NCBI RefSeq assembly: GCF_034432235.1
Contig: NZ_DAOUCJ010000087.1
Span: 1-51,597, forward strand
DNA from: Thermoflexus sp.
Lineage (GTDB): Bacteria > Chloroflexota > Anaerolineae > Thermoflexales > Thermoflexaceae
Length of the DNA: 51,597 bases
Reading direction: 5' to 3'
The position numbers and the translations under genes are program-made. Position 1 is the first letter of the stretch; the number at the start of each line of letters is the position of its first letter. The notes under the pieces were generated by a model. It saw only the letters and a program-made list of their open reading frames with translations. It was not told where the DNA came from and did no database searches. This document shows, in pieces, positions 27,119-35,277 of this stretch.

Positions 27119-28177
27119 GTGAAAACCATCCTGCAAGCCCTCGGGATCCTGCTCAGACCGTACCGTCAGGCCCTGCAGATCGGAGCGGTGGCCTTCCTGG
27201 TCGGGCTGGCCAGCGGCCTGATTTACGGCTGGTATATCGCTCCGGTGGAGTGGACGGACGCCGCGCCGGTGGATCTGCGGGTCGATTACCGGGCGAACTA
27301 CCTGCGCCTGCTGGCCGACGCTGTCCGGGCCGGATTCCTGCGCCCGGAGGACAGCGTGAGCTGGCTGGGCCAGCGATGGCCTCCCCGGGATGCTGCGAGG
27401 GAGATCCGGCGCCTGGCGCAACAGGAGGCTGATCTCTCCCGTCGAAGCACGATGGAGCGGCTGGCGGATGTCTGGGAACAGGTCCCCGCGCCGCCCGCGC
27501 CCGCCCGGGGAGGGGGTGTTCCGGCTCCCTGTCTGATCGGACTGGCCGGACTGGCGCTGTTGGGGATCGGCGCTTTCTGGCTCCGACGTCGCCCTGCTCT
27601 GAGGGCCGCTCCCCGACGCCCAGCCCCCGCAACGGCCCCCGCCGGCCCATCGGTTGCCCCCACGGCCTTGGAGCGAACTGCCCCTGGGGAAGCCTATCCG
27701 GAAACCTGGGAGCCGCCCCTTTCCCAGCATCAGGTGACCTATAAGCTGGGGGATGACCATTTCGATCTCTCCTTCCCCATCGAGCTGCCCAATGGGGAGT
27801 TCCTCGGGGAATATGGGGTGGGCATCTCGGAGACCATCGGGGTCGGGGATCCAGTGAAGGTCACGGCCTTCGAGGTCTGGCTGTTTGACAAGAACGATAT
27901 CAAAACGGTGACCAAAGTGCTGGCCAGCGAATATGCATACCGGGATAGCGGACTCCAGGCGCGGCTGCGTCAGAAGGGGGATCTGGTGCTGGCCACCCCC
28001 GGCGCGATCATCGAAGTCGAGACGCGGGATCTGCGGCTGCAGGCCCGGGTAGTTGAGATGGAATACGGCACCGGAGCGCTGCCACCGAACAGCTTCTTCG
28101 CCCGCCTCACCCTGGATCTGGCGGCCTGGCGTAAGGAGGAGGGATCCTCCACGCCTCGAACCTCACCATCTTTGTGA
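27119..28177 (+). CDS. Uncharacterised two-helix membrane protein
   Basis: This 352-residue protein has no function I recognise. A first transmembrane helix lies at about residues 18-38 (GAVAFLVGLASGLIYGWY). An extracytoplasmic stretch follows, then a second helix near residues 138-154. A Pro/Ala-rich linker leads to a soluble C-terminal domain (from about residue 200: HQVTYKLGDDHFDLSFPI) with a repeated beta pattern. The start is GTG 27119, supported by a near-ideal AAGGAGG site 6 nt upstream. The next small gene starts 12 nt after its stop, so the two are probably co-expressed. A 7-bp hairpin lies at 27053-27072 upstream. Confidence 0.82.
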   Translation: MKTILQALGILLRPYRQALQIGAVAFLVGLASGLIYGWYIAPVEWTDAAPVDLRVDYRANYLRLLADAVRAGFLRPEDSVSWLGQRWPPRDAAREIRRLAQQEADLSRRSTMERLADVWEQVPAPPAPARGGGVPAPCLIGLAGLALLGIGAFWLRRRPALRAAPRRPAPATAPAGPSVAPTALERTAPGEAYPETWEPPLSQHQVTYKLGDDHFDLSFPIELPNGEFLGEYGVGISETIGVGDPVKVTAFEVWLFDKNDIKTVTKVLASEYAYRDSGLQARLRQKGDLVLATPGAIIEVETRDLRLQARVVEMEYGTGALPPNSFFARLTLDLAAWRKEEGSSTPRTSPSL

Positions 28178-28189
28178 AAGGAGCACGTC

Positions 28190-28405
28190 ATGTTCTCGAA
28201 CGATCCGGAAGACGAGTTCACGATGGAGACCCTGGCGGAGACAGAGCACTTCACGCTCTGGCGCAGCACCGGGGATGACGGCCAGTCCCTTTTCCACCTC
28301 GAGCTGGGCAATGTCTCGATCCACCTGACCGAGGAGGAATGGGAGGAGCTGGTGGAGCTGGTGGACCAGGCGGTGGACGCGCTGGAGAGCGGCGGTCTCG
28401 GATAA
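28190..28405 (+). CDS. Small acidic protein of unknown function
   Basis: A 71-residue, strongly acidic protein (about 20 Glu/Asp). It ends in a helix-like segment LTEEEWEELVELVDQAVDAL; before it is a beta-like part (FTLWRSTGDDGQSLFHLELG). AAAGGAG lies 6 nt before ATG 28190. The reading frame, ribosome site and tight spacing after the 27119 gene all argue for a real gene. I recognise no family. It may be a partner of the membrane protein upstream. Confidence 0.78.
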   Translation: MFSNDPEDEFTMETLAETEHFTLWRSTGDDGQSLFHLELGNVSIHLTEEEWEELVELVDQAVDALESGGLG

Positions 28406-28514
28406 ATGAGGGCGGTGGGGCTGCGGTCGTCCCTGTTTCTTCCATCCCGTTGCGCCGCTTTGCTGCACAACGGGGTGAGGGATCAGACAAGCCTTCAGAA
28501 TACGGAGGCCTCCC

Positions 28515-29501
28515 ATGGCGAAGCCCAAAGTCTACATCACCCGGCGGATCCCGGAGCGGGCCTTCGAGATCCTGCGGGAGCACGCGGAGCTGAAGGTATG
28601 GGACAGCGACCTGCCGGTTCCCCGGGAGGTCCTGCTGCGGGAAGTGGCAGATGCGGACGGCCTGCTCTGCTTGCTGACGGAGAAGGTGAACGCCGAGCTG
28701 CTGGATGCAGCACCCCGTCTGAAGGTCGTCAGCAACATGGCCGTCGGTTTCGATAACATCGATGTGGCGGAATGCACCCGACGGGGCATCCCCGTGGGGA
28801 ACACGCCGGGGGTCCTGACGGAGGCCACCGCGGATCTCACATGGGCCCTGCTGCTGGCCGCCGCCCGACGGATCAAGGAGGCCGTCGACTACGTGCGGGA
28901 GGGGCGGTGGGTGACCTGGGGCCCGCTGCTGCTGCTGGGGCAGGATGTCTACGGGGCCACGATCGGGATCATCGGCATGGGGCGGATCGGGACGGCGGTG
29001 GCCCGCCGGGCGAAAGGATTCAACATGCGCATCCTGTATCACGACGTGCGCCGGAACGAGGCCGCGGAATCGGAGCTGGGCGCGACGTTCGTCGATCTGG
29101 ATACTCTTTTTCGTGAAAGCGATTTCATCACGATCCATACGGATCTCAACCCCACGACCTACCGTCTGATCAACCGGGAAGCCTTCGCCAAAATGAAGCC
29201 CACCGCTGTCCTGATCAACGCCGCCCGCGGCCCCATTGTGGACACGGAGGCCCTCTACGAGGCCCTGAAGGATGGACGCATCTTCGCCGCCGCTCTGGAT
29301 GTCACGGATCCGGAGCCCCTCCCTGCCGATCATCCGCTCCTCCAGTTGCCGAATTGTATCGTGGTCCCTCACATCGGCAGCGCGACGGTGACCACCCGGA
29401 ACCGCATGGCGGAGCTGGCGGCTCTCAACGTCCTGGCCGGCCTGCGGGGCGAGCGGCTTCCCCATTGTGTGAACCCGGAGGTCTATGAGCGACCGCGATA
29501 G
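28515..29501 (+). CDS. gyaR: D-2-hydroxyacid dehydrogenase (glyoxylate reductase/D-glycerate dehydrogenase type)
   Basis: This 328-residue NAD(P)-dependent dehydrogenase has the Rossmann motif GIIGMGRIG (about residues 154-162). The catalytic Arg is in NAARGPIVD, the Glu in DVTDPEP and the His in VPHIGSAT. The sequence start (KVYITRRIPERAFEILRE) is typical of glyoxylate/hydroxypyruvate reductases. It would interconvert glyoxylate and glycolate or hydroxypyruvate and D-glycerate. ATG 28515 has GGAGG. The 3' flank has a small stem (GGGGC...GCCCC, near 29546) before the arginine promoter. Confidence 0.92.
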   Translation: MAKPKVYITRRIPERAFEILREHAELKVWDSDLPVPREVLLREVADADGLLCLLTEKVNAELLDAAPRLKVVSNMAVGFDNIDVAECTRRGIPVGNTPGVLTEATADLTWALLLAAARRIKEAVDYVREGRWVTWGPLLLLGQDVYGATIGIIGMGRIGTAVARRAKGFNMRILYHDVRRNEAAESELGATFVDLDTLFRESDFITIHTDLNPTTYRLINREAFAKMKPTAVLINAARGPIVDTEALYEALKDGRIFAAALDVTDPEPLPADHPLLQLPNCIVVPHIGSATVTTRNRMAELAALNVLAGLRGERLPHCVNPEVYERPR

Positions 29502-29571
29502 GACGGTGAAACGCCCTGGGGGACGCGATCGGCAATCCATGGGGTGGGGGCTTTCGCCCCGACGGCGCTGC

Positions 29572-29600
29572 TTGACAAGTTTCTGGAAGTCGCTTATGAT
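29572..29600 (+). promoter_or_regulatory. Strong promoter of the arginine operon leader
   Basis: TTGACA (29572-29577), a 17-nt spacer and TATGAT (29595-29600). Transcription should start near 29607, about 390 nt ahead of argC. I found no second convincing promoter between the leader terminator and argC. Confidence 0.8.
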
Positions 29601-29630
29601 TGATCCCAAACCATGGGGGATCAGGTGAGG

Positions 29631-29726
29631 ATGTTGAACGGCATCGCCCGCTTCCCACGTATCCGTCGTCCAGAGGCCCTGCCGGGCATCGGGTCCGGTG
29701 CGGGGAGGCGGGTGATTGGCCGTTGA
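29631..29726 (+). CDS. Putative arginine-rich leader peptide (31 codons)
   Basis: ATG 29631 opens a 31-codon frame ending in TGA at 29724-29726. AGGTGAGG lies immediately upstream, which is closer than ideal. It encodes eight arginines, four of them in seven codons (RFPRIRR, codons 7-13), three of these as CGT. The position between promoter and terminator matches the layout of classical amino-acid attenuators such as those of trp and his. That it is translated is inference: it is too short for coding statistics, and GC-rich DNA often gives Arg-rich frames by chance. Confidence 0.5.
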   Translation: MLNGIARFPRIRRPEALPGIGSGAGRRVIGR

Positions 29727-29788
29727 TTTCTGGCAGTTCCGCGGTATGTTCTACCCCCCGGGCTCCGATGCCCGGGGGGTTTTGTTTT
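29639..29788 (+). promoter_or_regulatory. Putative transcription attenuator upstream of argC
   Basis: Three structures compete. First, 29639-29656 pairs with 29703-29722 (18 bp, one 2-nt bulge), covering the first Arg codons. Second, a terminator: 29754-29763 pairs perfectly with 29770-29779 (10 bp, 6-nt loop), followed by TTTTGTTTT. Third, 29682-29692 inside the leader ORF is perfectly complementary over 11 nt to 29765-29775, the terminator loop and 3' arm, so it could act as antiterminator. The genes downstream make arginine. A ribosome stalled at codons 7-13 would leave the antiterminator segment free; one that reads on would cover it. Confidence 0.65.
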
Positions 29789-29995
29789 CATGAAGCTTTG
29801 CGCCATAGGGCCTCGAAGGGGGGTGGTGCCGCTCCCGGGAACCCATCCGCGGCGATGTCCGATTTAGGACCACGGAAGCGGCCAGGGGTCCATGCAGGCC
29901 ACAAGGCGAGTCAAAAGGAGAATGGTGCAGGCCTGGCGGCCTGCGCCCCATCCGCAAGGGCGTAAGTCCTGCTCGTTTTCTCTGGAGGGGTGGTG

Positions 29996-31009
29996 ATGAT
30001 TCGCGTCGGGATTTATGGGGTGAGCGGATATGCCGGGTTTGAGATCTTCCGGCTGCTGCGGCGGCACCCGGCGGTGGAGATCGTCTTCGCGGCTTCCGAG
30101 AGCGGGGCGGGGGGGTCCCTGGCCCAGCTGTTCCCCCTGACCGAGGACTTCCCGATCGTCAGCTTTGCCGAAGCCCCCCTGGATCGGGTGGATGCGGTGT
30201 TTCTGGCGCTGCCCCACGGCGTCTCCGCCCCGGTCGCCCGTCGGGCCCTCGCCGCGGGGATCCGCGTGATTGACCTCTCGGCGGACTTCCGGCTGAAGGA
30301 TCCAGCGATCTATGCCCGATGGTATAAGGAGGAGCATCCGGCTCCGGATCTCCTGGAGGAGGCCGTTTACGGCCTAACGGAGTGGAACCGCCCCGCGATT
30401 CGTTCTGCCCGTCTGATCGCTAACCCCGGCTGCTACCCCACGGCGACCCTGCTGGCCTTGCTCCCGCTGGCCCGGATGGGTGCCATCGGCCCGGGCCCGA
30501 TCATCGTGGATGCGAAATCGGGGGTCTCCGGGGCGGGGCGCAAACCCTCCCTGACGACCCATTTCGTGGAAGTGGACGAGAATCTTTCCCCTTACAACAT
30601 CGGCCGGGCTCACCGGCACCTGCCGGAGATCGAGCAGGCGCTTCACACCGTTAATGGCGCGCTGGGCCCGCTGGTGTTTTCCCCTCAATTGCTTCCGGTG
30701 GCCCGGGGGATCCTGGCTACGATTTACGTTCCCCTGGCCCCGGGATGGACCGCGGAGATGGTTCGGGATCTGCTGGTGGAGTCCTACAGCGGGGAGCCCT
30801 TTGTAAAGGTGTTGCCGCCGGGGGCTCTGGCGACGCTGCGCCATAGCGTGGGCACCAATCTCTGTGTGCTCTCTGTGACGGGCGTGCCGGAGGCGGGCCT
30901 GGTTATTCTCACCGCTTCCATTGACAACCTGATCAAAGGCGCCGCCGGGCAGGCGGTGCAGAACCTCAATGTGATGTTCGGTCTGGAGGAGACGGCCGGA
31001 TTGCAATGA
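29996..31009 (+). CDS. argC: N-acetyl-gamma-glutamyl-phosphate reductase
   Basis: This 337-residue enzyme catalyses the third step of arginine synthesis, reducing N-acetylglutamyl phosphate to the semialdehyde. It has the NADP motif GVSGYAGFEIFRLLRRHP and the catalytic Cys signature ANPGCYPTATLLAL, plus DAKSGVSGAGRKP. ATG 29996 has GGAGGGG 5 nt upstream; two in-frame GTGs just before it are weaker. The LysW-dependent relative LysY is an alternative, but no lysW is present and argG follows. It is the first structural gene after the attenuator. Confidence 0.95.
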   Translation: MIRVGIYGVSGYAGFEIFRLLRRHPAVEIVFAASESGAGGSLAQLFPLTEDFPIVSFAEAPLDRVDAVFLALPHGVSAPVARRALAAGIRVIDLSADFRLKDPAIYARWYKEEHPAPDLLEEAVYGLTEWNRPAIRSARLIANPGCYPTATLLALLPLARMGAIGPGPIIVDAKSGVSGAGRKPSLTTHFVEVDENLSPYNIGRAHRHLPEIEQALHTVNGALGPLVFSPQLLPVARGILATIYVPLAPGWTAEMVRDLLVESYSGEPFVKVLPPGALATLRHSVGTNLCVLSVTGVPEAGLVILTASIDNLIKGAAGQAVQNLNVMFGLEETAGLQ

Positions 31010-31057
31010 TGGAACACCTTCCCGGATTTACGGAACTCTCCGCGGTGAAAAGATGCC

Positions 31058-31786
31058 ATGCGGGTGATCAAGATCGGAGGCCATGAGCTGGATCAACCGG
31101 CGTTCCTGGAGGGTTTGATCGCGGCTCTGAAGGAGCTCTCACCGATGCCCATCCTGGTCCATGGCGGCGGGAAGGCGGTGAGCGCATGGCAGCAGCGGAT
31201 CGGCCTCACCCCCCGGTATGTCGAGGGATTGCGGGTAACCGATGAGGAGACCCTGGAGCTGGCCGTAATGATCCTGGCGGGGCTGACCAACAAAACCCTG
31301 GTGGCGGCCCTCGCGCGGGCGGGTCTGCCGGCTCTGGGGCTGTGCGGGGCCGATCTGGGCCTGGTGCGCGTGCGCCCGGTGCCCCATCTGGGACGGGTGG
31401 GAATGCCGGTGGAGGTGGATGCCGGGCGCCTCCGGCGCTGGGTCGCGGAGGGGCTCCTTCCGGTGATCGCCCCGATCGGGCTGGGGCCGGAGGGCCTCTA
31501 CAACGTGAACGCCGACCAGATGGCCGCCGCGGTCGCCGCGGCCCTTCCCGCCGATGAGCTCGTTCTCCTCACCGATGTGCCGGGGGTTCAAGTGGGCGAC
31601 TCGATCCGATCTTCGCTCCATGCCGGGGAGGTCGAGGCCCTCATCGCAGCCGGGGTCATCCGCGGCGGCATGATCCCCAAAGTGCGCTCCGCGCTGGGGG
31701 CCCTGGCGGCCGGGGTGCGTCGCGCGCGGATCACCAATCTGGCGGGCCTTCGAGAGGGAGGCACAGAGATCATCCAGGAGGGATGA
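31058..31786 (+). CDS. argB: Acetylglutamate kinase
   Basis: This 242-residue amino-acid kinase phosphorylates N-acetylglutamate. Features are VIKIGGHEL at the N-terminus, LVHGGGKAV, VEGLRVTDEETLELAVM, NVNADQMAAAVA and GGMIPKV. It is slightly shorter than most ArgB proteins (about 260-300) and lacks the N-terminal helix linked to arginine feedback in hexameric forms, so it may be feedback-insensitive; that is inference. It lies 48 nt after argC and 4 nt before argD. Confidence 0.94.
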   Translation: MRVIKIGGHELDQPAFLEGLIAALKELSPMPILVHGGGKAVSAWQQRIGLTPRYVEGLRVTDEETLELAVMILAGLTNKTLVAALARAGLPALGLCGADLGLVRVRPVPHLGRVGMPVEVDAGRLRRWVAEGLLPVIAPIGLGPEGLYNVNADQMAAAVAAALPADELVLLTDVPGVQVGDSIRSSLHAGEVEALIAAGVIRGGMIPKVRSALGALAAGVRRARITNLAGLREGGTEIIQEG

Positions 31787-31790
31787 GCGC

Positions 31791-32981
31791 ATGGATACAG
31801 GGGCGCTGGTGGCGCTTGCGGAGCGGGTGCTGGCGCCGACCTATCGGCGGCCGCCTATCGTCTTCACCCACGGCGAGGGCGTGTATGTCTACGACGCGGC
31901 TGGCCGGCGGTATCTGGATTTCGTGGCCGGGATTGCTGTCTGCGCCCTGGGCCATGCGGATCCCGGAGTCGCGCAGGTGATCGCGGAGCAAGCCCGACGG
32001 CTGATCCATGTGAGCAATCTCTACCACACCGAGCCCCATCTCCGCCTGGCGGAGGCCCTGGTCGCCCACAGCTTCGCCGACCGGGTCTTCTTCTGCAACT
32101 CCGGCGCTGAGGCGGTCGAGGCGGCCCTCAAGTTCGCCCGCAAGTTCGCCCGAACGCACTACGATGACCGCAAGATCGGATTTGTCGCCTTCACCCACAG
32201 CTTCCACGGCCGCACGATGGGCGCCCTCTCGGTCACCGAGAAGCCCGCCTACCGCGAACCCTTCGCCCCTCTGATCCCCGGCGTGACCTTTGCCCCTTTT
32301 AACGATGGGGAGGCCGCCGGGGCGGCGATCACGGCGGAAACCTGCGCCGTGATCGTGGAGCCGATCCAGGGGGAAGGGGGCGTGCACATCGCCTCGCCGG
32401 AGTTCCTGCGAACCCTGCGGGCCCGGTGCGATGAGACGGGTGCGCTGTTGATTTTCGATGAGGTGCAGTGCGGCCTGGGGCGCACGGGGACGCTGTGGGC
32501 CTACGAAGCGTATGGGGTGGAGCCGGATTTGCTGACGGTGGCCAAGCCCCTGGCCAACGGGCTGCCCATCGGCGCGGTGCTGATGCGGGAGAAGGTGGCG
32601 GCCGTCCTGCAGCCGGGGGACCACGGCAGCACCTTCGCCGGCGGGCCGCTGGTGAGCGCGGTGGCCTTGCATGTCTTCCAGCGCCTTCGGGACCCGACCT
32701 TCCTGGCCCATGTACGGGAGACCGGAGCTTATCTGATGGAGCGCCTGCATGCGGCGGAGCTCCCGGGTGTTCGGGAGATCCGGGGACGGGGCCTGCTGGT
32801 GGGGATCGAGATCGAAGGGGACGCGCGGGCCGTCACGATGGCCGCGCTGGAGCGGGGGTTGCTCCTCACGACGGCCGGCGACCATGTCGTGCGGATGGTT
32901 CCTCCGCTGATCGTCGAGCGATCCCACATCGATGAGGCTGTCGCGATCCTCCAGGAGGCGATGGCGGCGGGCATGGGATAG
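31791..32981 (+). CDS. argD: Acetylornithine aminotransferase
   Basis: This 396-residue class III PLP aminotransferase has FCNSGAEAVEAALK, SFHGRTMGALS, LIFDEVQCGLGRTG, and the PLP-binding Lys in VAKPLANGLPIG. It converts N-acetylglutamate semialdehyde to N-acetylornithine. Its start 4 nt after the argB stop shows tight coupling. The 140-nt spacer before the next gene contains no obvious site. Confidence 0.95.
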   Translation: MDTGALVALAERVLAPTYRRPPIVFTHGEGVYVYDAAGRRYLDFVAGIAVCALGHADPGVAQVIAEQARRLIHVSNLYHTEPHLRLAEALVAHSFADRVFFCNSGAEAVEAALKFARKFARTHYDDRKIGFVAFTHSFHGRTMGALSVTEKPAYREPFAPLIPGVTFAPFNDGEAAGAAITAETCAVIVEPIQGEGGVHIASPEFLRTLRARCDETGALLIFDEVQCGLGRTGTLWAYEAYGVEPDLLTVAKPLANGLPIGAVLMREKVAAVLQPGDHGSTFAGGPLVSAVALHVFQRLRDPTFLAHVRETGAYLMERLHAAELPGVREIRGRGLLVGIEIEGDARAVTMAALERGLLLTTAGDHVVRMVPPLIVERSHIDEAVAILQEAMAAGMG

Positions 32982-33120
32982 CGGATCTTCAGGTTTTTCC
33001 TCTCCGCTCTCCGGGGGAGCCATGAAAAGAGAGCAGGAACCGATGATGTTCACAGCGTCGAGGCGCTTTCGAAGCCTGTTCCAGCCACAGAACGAAAGCC
33101 ATGAAAGGAGGGGGAACCCG

Positions 33121-33576
33121 ATGCGGATCCGGCCTGCCCGTCTGGAAGACATCCCCATCCTCTACGCTCTGGTGAACGACTATGCCCGGCGGGGATGGCT
33201 TCTCCCACGGAGCGCGGAGGAGATCGCGGCCACGCTCCCGGACTGGGTGGTGGCGGAAGCGGGGGGCCGGATCGTGGGCTGCGGTTCGCTGGTGTGGATG
33301 TCCCCCACCCTGGTGGAGATTCGCTCTCTGGCCGTGGATGAAGCCTATCAGGGCAACGGGGTGGGGGGAGCCATTGTGCAGGCGCTGGTGGAGCAGGCGC
33401 GATCCGCCGGGGCGCGCACGGTGTTCGCCCTCACCCGGGCGGTTCCTTTTTTTGAGCGCCTGGGCTTTGCCGTTGCCGAGCGCGACCGCTTCCCGGAGAA
33501 GGTGTGGCGGGATTGCATGCGTTGTCCGCTCCGGGAACGGTGTGATGAGGTTGCGGTGATGCTTCAGCTGGAATGA
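33121..33576 (+). CDS. argA: Short-type N-acetylglutamate synthase (GNAT)
   Basis: This 151-residue GNAT acetyltransferase has acetyl-CoA motif A around VDEAYQGNGVGGAIVQALV. The C-terminal KVWRDCMRCPLRERCDE is characteristic of the short N-acetylglutamate synthases also found in Mycobacterium (Rv2747 type). It would supply acetylglutamate for the pathway. ATG 33121 has a strong AAAGGAGGGG site; the frame extends upstream without similarity. No argJ is in the window, so a linear pathway (with a deacetylase elsewhere) or an unlinked argJ is possible. Confidence 0.88.
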   Translation: MRIRPARLEDIPILYALVNDYARRGWLLPRSAEEIAATLPDWVVAEAGGRIVGCGSLVWMSPTLVEIRSLAVDEAYQGNGVGGAIVQALVEQARSAGARTVFALTRAVPFFERLGFAVAERDRFPEKVWRDCMRCPLRERCDEVAVMLQLE

Positions 33577-33641
33577 GGGGGGATCACGCCGCCTCGATAT
33601 CATACCCGAATTCGAAGCCCTTATTTCAGGAGGAGGTGAAT

Positions 33642-34874
33642 ATGGTTCGCAAGGTGGTCCTGGCCTATTCCGGCGGTCTGGACACCTCCACCATCATCCC
33701 GTGGCTGCGGGAGACCTATGGGTGCGAGGTGATCGCCTTCTGTGCGGATATCGGCCAGGGGGCGGAGGAGATGAAGGGGATCGAGGAGCGGGCCTACGCC
33801 GGCGGGGCTTCCAAGGTGATCATCCGCGACCTGCGGGAGGAGTTCCTGCGGGATTATGTGCTGCCCACCGTGCAGGCCGGCGCGGTCTACGAGGGCAAAT
33901 ACCTGCTGGGGACCGCCATGGCGCGTCCCCTGATCGCCAGGCATCAGGTGGAGATCGCCCTCCAGGAGGGGGCTGACGCGGTGGCCCATGGGGCGACCGG
34001 GAAAGGCAATGACCAGGTCCGCTTCGAGCTGGCCTATCAGGCCCTGGCGCCCCATCTGCGGGTGATCGCCCCATGGCGGGAGTGGTCGATCACCTCCCGC
34101 CGCGAGGCTTATGAATACGCCCGCGCCCACGGCGTCCCTGTCGAGTGGAGCAGCAGCCGCTACAGCCGTGACCGCAACCTCTGGCACGTCTCCCACGAGG
34201 GCGGACCACTGGAGGATCCCGATTGGGAGCCTGAGGATGATGTCTATCTGTGGACGGTGGATCCCACGAAGGCCCCGGATGCCCCGGAGACCATCACCCT
34301 GGCCTTCGAGCAGGGGGTTCCCGTGGCGCTGAACGGCCAGCCGATGGGGCTGGTTCCCTTAATGGAGGCCCTCAATGCGCTGGGCGCGAAGCACGGCATC
34401 GGGCGGGTGGATTTGGTGGAGAACCGGCTGGTGGGAATGAAGTCCCGCGGGGTTTACGAGACGCCAGGGGGAACCATCCTGGTGGAGGCCCTGCGGGCGC
34501 TGGAGACGCTGTGTCTGGATCGCGAGACCATGCATTTCAAGCAGGGCCTGGCGCTGCGGTATGCGGAGCTGGTCTATTACGGCTGGTGGTTCAGCCCTCT
34601 GCGGGAGGCCATGGATGCCTTCGTGAGGACGGTCATGCGCCATGTCACGGGAGAGGTGCGCCTCAAGCTGTATAAGGGGAACGTCTTCGTGGTGGGCCGG
34701 CGCTCGCCTTACAGCCTTTATCGGGAGGATATCGTCTCCTTCGACACGGTAGGGGCTTACGATCACAAGGATGCGGCGGGCTTCATCCGGCTGTTCGGGC
34801 TGCCCCTGAAGGTCCACGGCCTGGTCAACCGGGGCCTGCGCGGGGAACCCCGCGCCCCGGAGGAGCGAGATTGA
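33642..34874 (+). CDS. argG: Argininosuccinate synthase
   Basis: This 410-residue enzyme joins citrulline and aspartate. The P-loop AYSGGLDTSTII and the motifs GKGNDQVRFEL, SRYSRDRNLWHVSHEGG and ENRLVGMKSRGVYETPGG are diagnostic. ATG 33642 has AGGAGGAGGTG upstream. It is the last gene of the arg run; argH and argF are not in the window. A short stem follows at 34918-34943. Confidence 0.96.
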   Translation: MVRKVVLAYSGGLDTSTIIPWLRETYGCEVIAFCADIGQGAEEMKGIEERAYAGGASKVIIRDLREEFLRDYVLPTVQAGAVYEGKYLLGTAMARPLIARHQVEIALQEGADAVAHGATGKGNDQVRFELAYQALAPHLRVIAPWREWSITSRREAYEYARAHGVPVEWSSSRYSRDRNLWHVSHEGGPLEDPDWEPEDDVYLWTVDPTKAPDAPETITLAFEQGVPVALNGQPMGLVPLMEALNALGAKHGIGRVDLVENRLVGMKSRGVYETPGGTILVEALRALETLCLDRETMHFKQGLALRYAELVYYGWWFSPLREAMDAFVRTVMRHVTGEVRLKLYKGNVFVVGRRSPYSLYREDIVSFDTVGAYDHKDAAGFIRLFGLPLKVHGLVNRGLRGEPRAPEERD

Positions 34875-34917
34875 GACGGCTGCTCCTCCTTGAGGAAGTC
34901 CGGGGAGGTTTGGGGCC

Positions 34918-34943
34918 TGGGGGCGTGGAGGGTAGCCCCCAGA
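34918..34943 (+). terminator. Hairpin after argG
   Basis: An 8-bp perfect stem pairs CTGGGGGC (34918-34925) with GCCCCCAG (34936-34943) around a 10-nt loop. No U-tract follows; a terminator function is plausible only from its position between convergent transcripts. Confidence 0.4.
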
Positions 34944-34944
34944 C

Positions 34945-35274
34945 CTAAGGCCTATGGGTCGGATTGCCCCGAAGGCTAATAAGGGCAGGAAGGCTTCCAG
35001 GGCGTAAGGAGCAGCCCAGAGGCTTTCTCCTTCTGTGCGCCGTAGACCGGCGCGGATGGCTTCGGCCTGCGCTTGGCGCTTCGCCGGGGCGAGCGGCCGG
35101 ATCCCCAGCGCCTCCGCCTGGGCTCGATAAGGCATGCCCTGGATTTCCGCAAAGTCCGAAAGATAGACCAGATCTCCCCGGCCCAGCAAAGCATGGCTTT
35201 GAGCACGGCCAGAGTGTCCTCGAGAATATGGCCTTCGGCAAAGCGATTGCCACTGGCTCCAGCTGGTGCAGCAG
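34945..35274 (-). pseudogene. Remnant of an unidentified gene, frameshifted
   Basis: Between argG and the nitrilase gene the minus strand shows two protein-like pieces in different frames. RFAEGHILEDTLAVLKAML lies at about 35190-35265, and GRGDLVYLSDFAEIQGMPYR with further residues at about 34960-35186. They would join if one or two bases were lost or gained near 35180-35190 (ctttgctggg). Neither piece has a start with a ribosome site. I do not recognise the family. It may be a decayed gene or the lost end of a larger protein. Confidence 0.4.
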
Positions 35275-35277
35275 CCC

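Noticed and set aside
29731..29744. T-box riboswitch at the argC leader
   Set aside because: TGGCAGTTCCGCGG has three bases inserted relative to the near-invariant T-box sequence, and I see no specifier-loop or AG-bulge motifs. Kept only as a low-probability alternative.
29996..32981. LysW-dependent lysine synthesis genes instead of arginine genes
   Set aside because: No lysW is present, and argG and a short argA follow on the same strand, which fits arginine synthesis.
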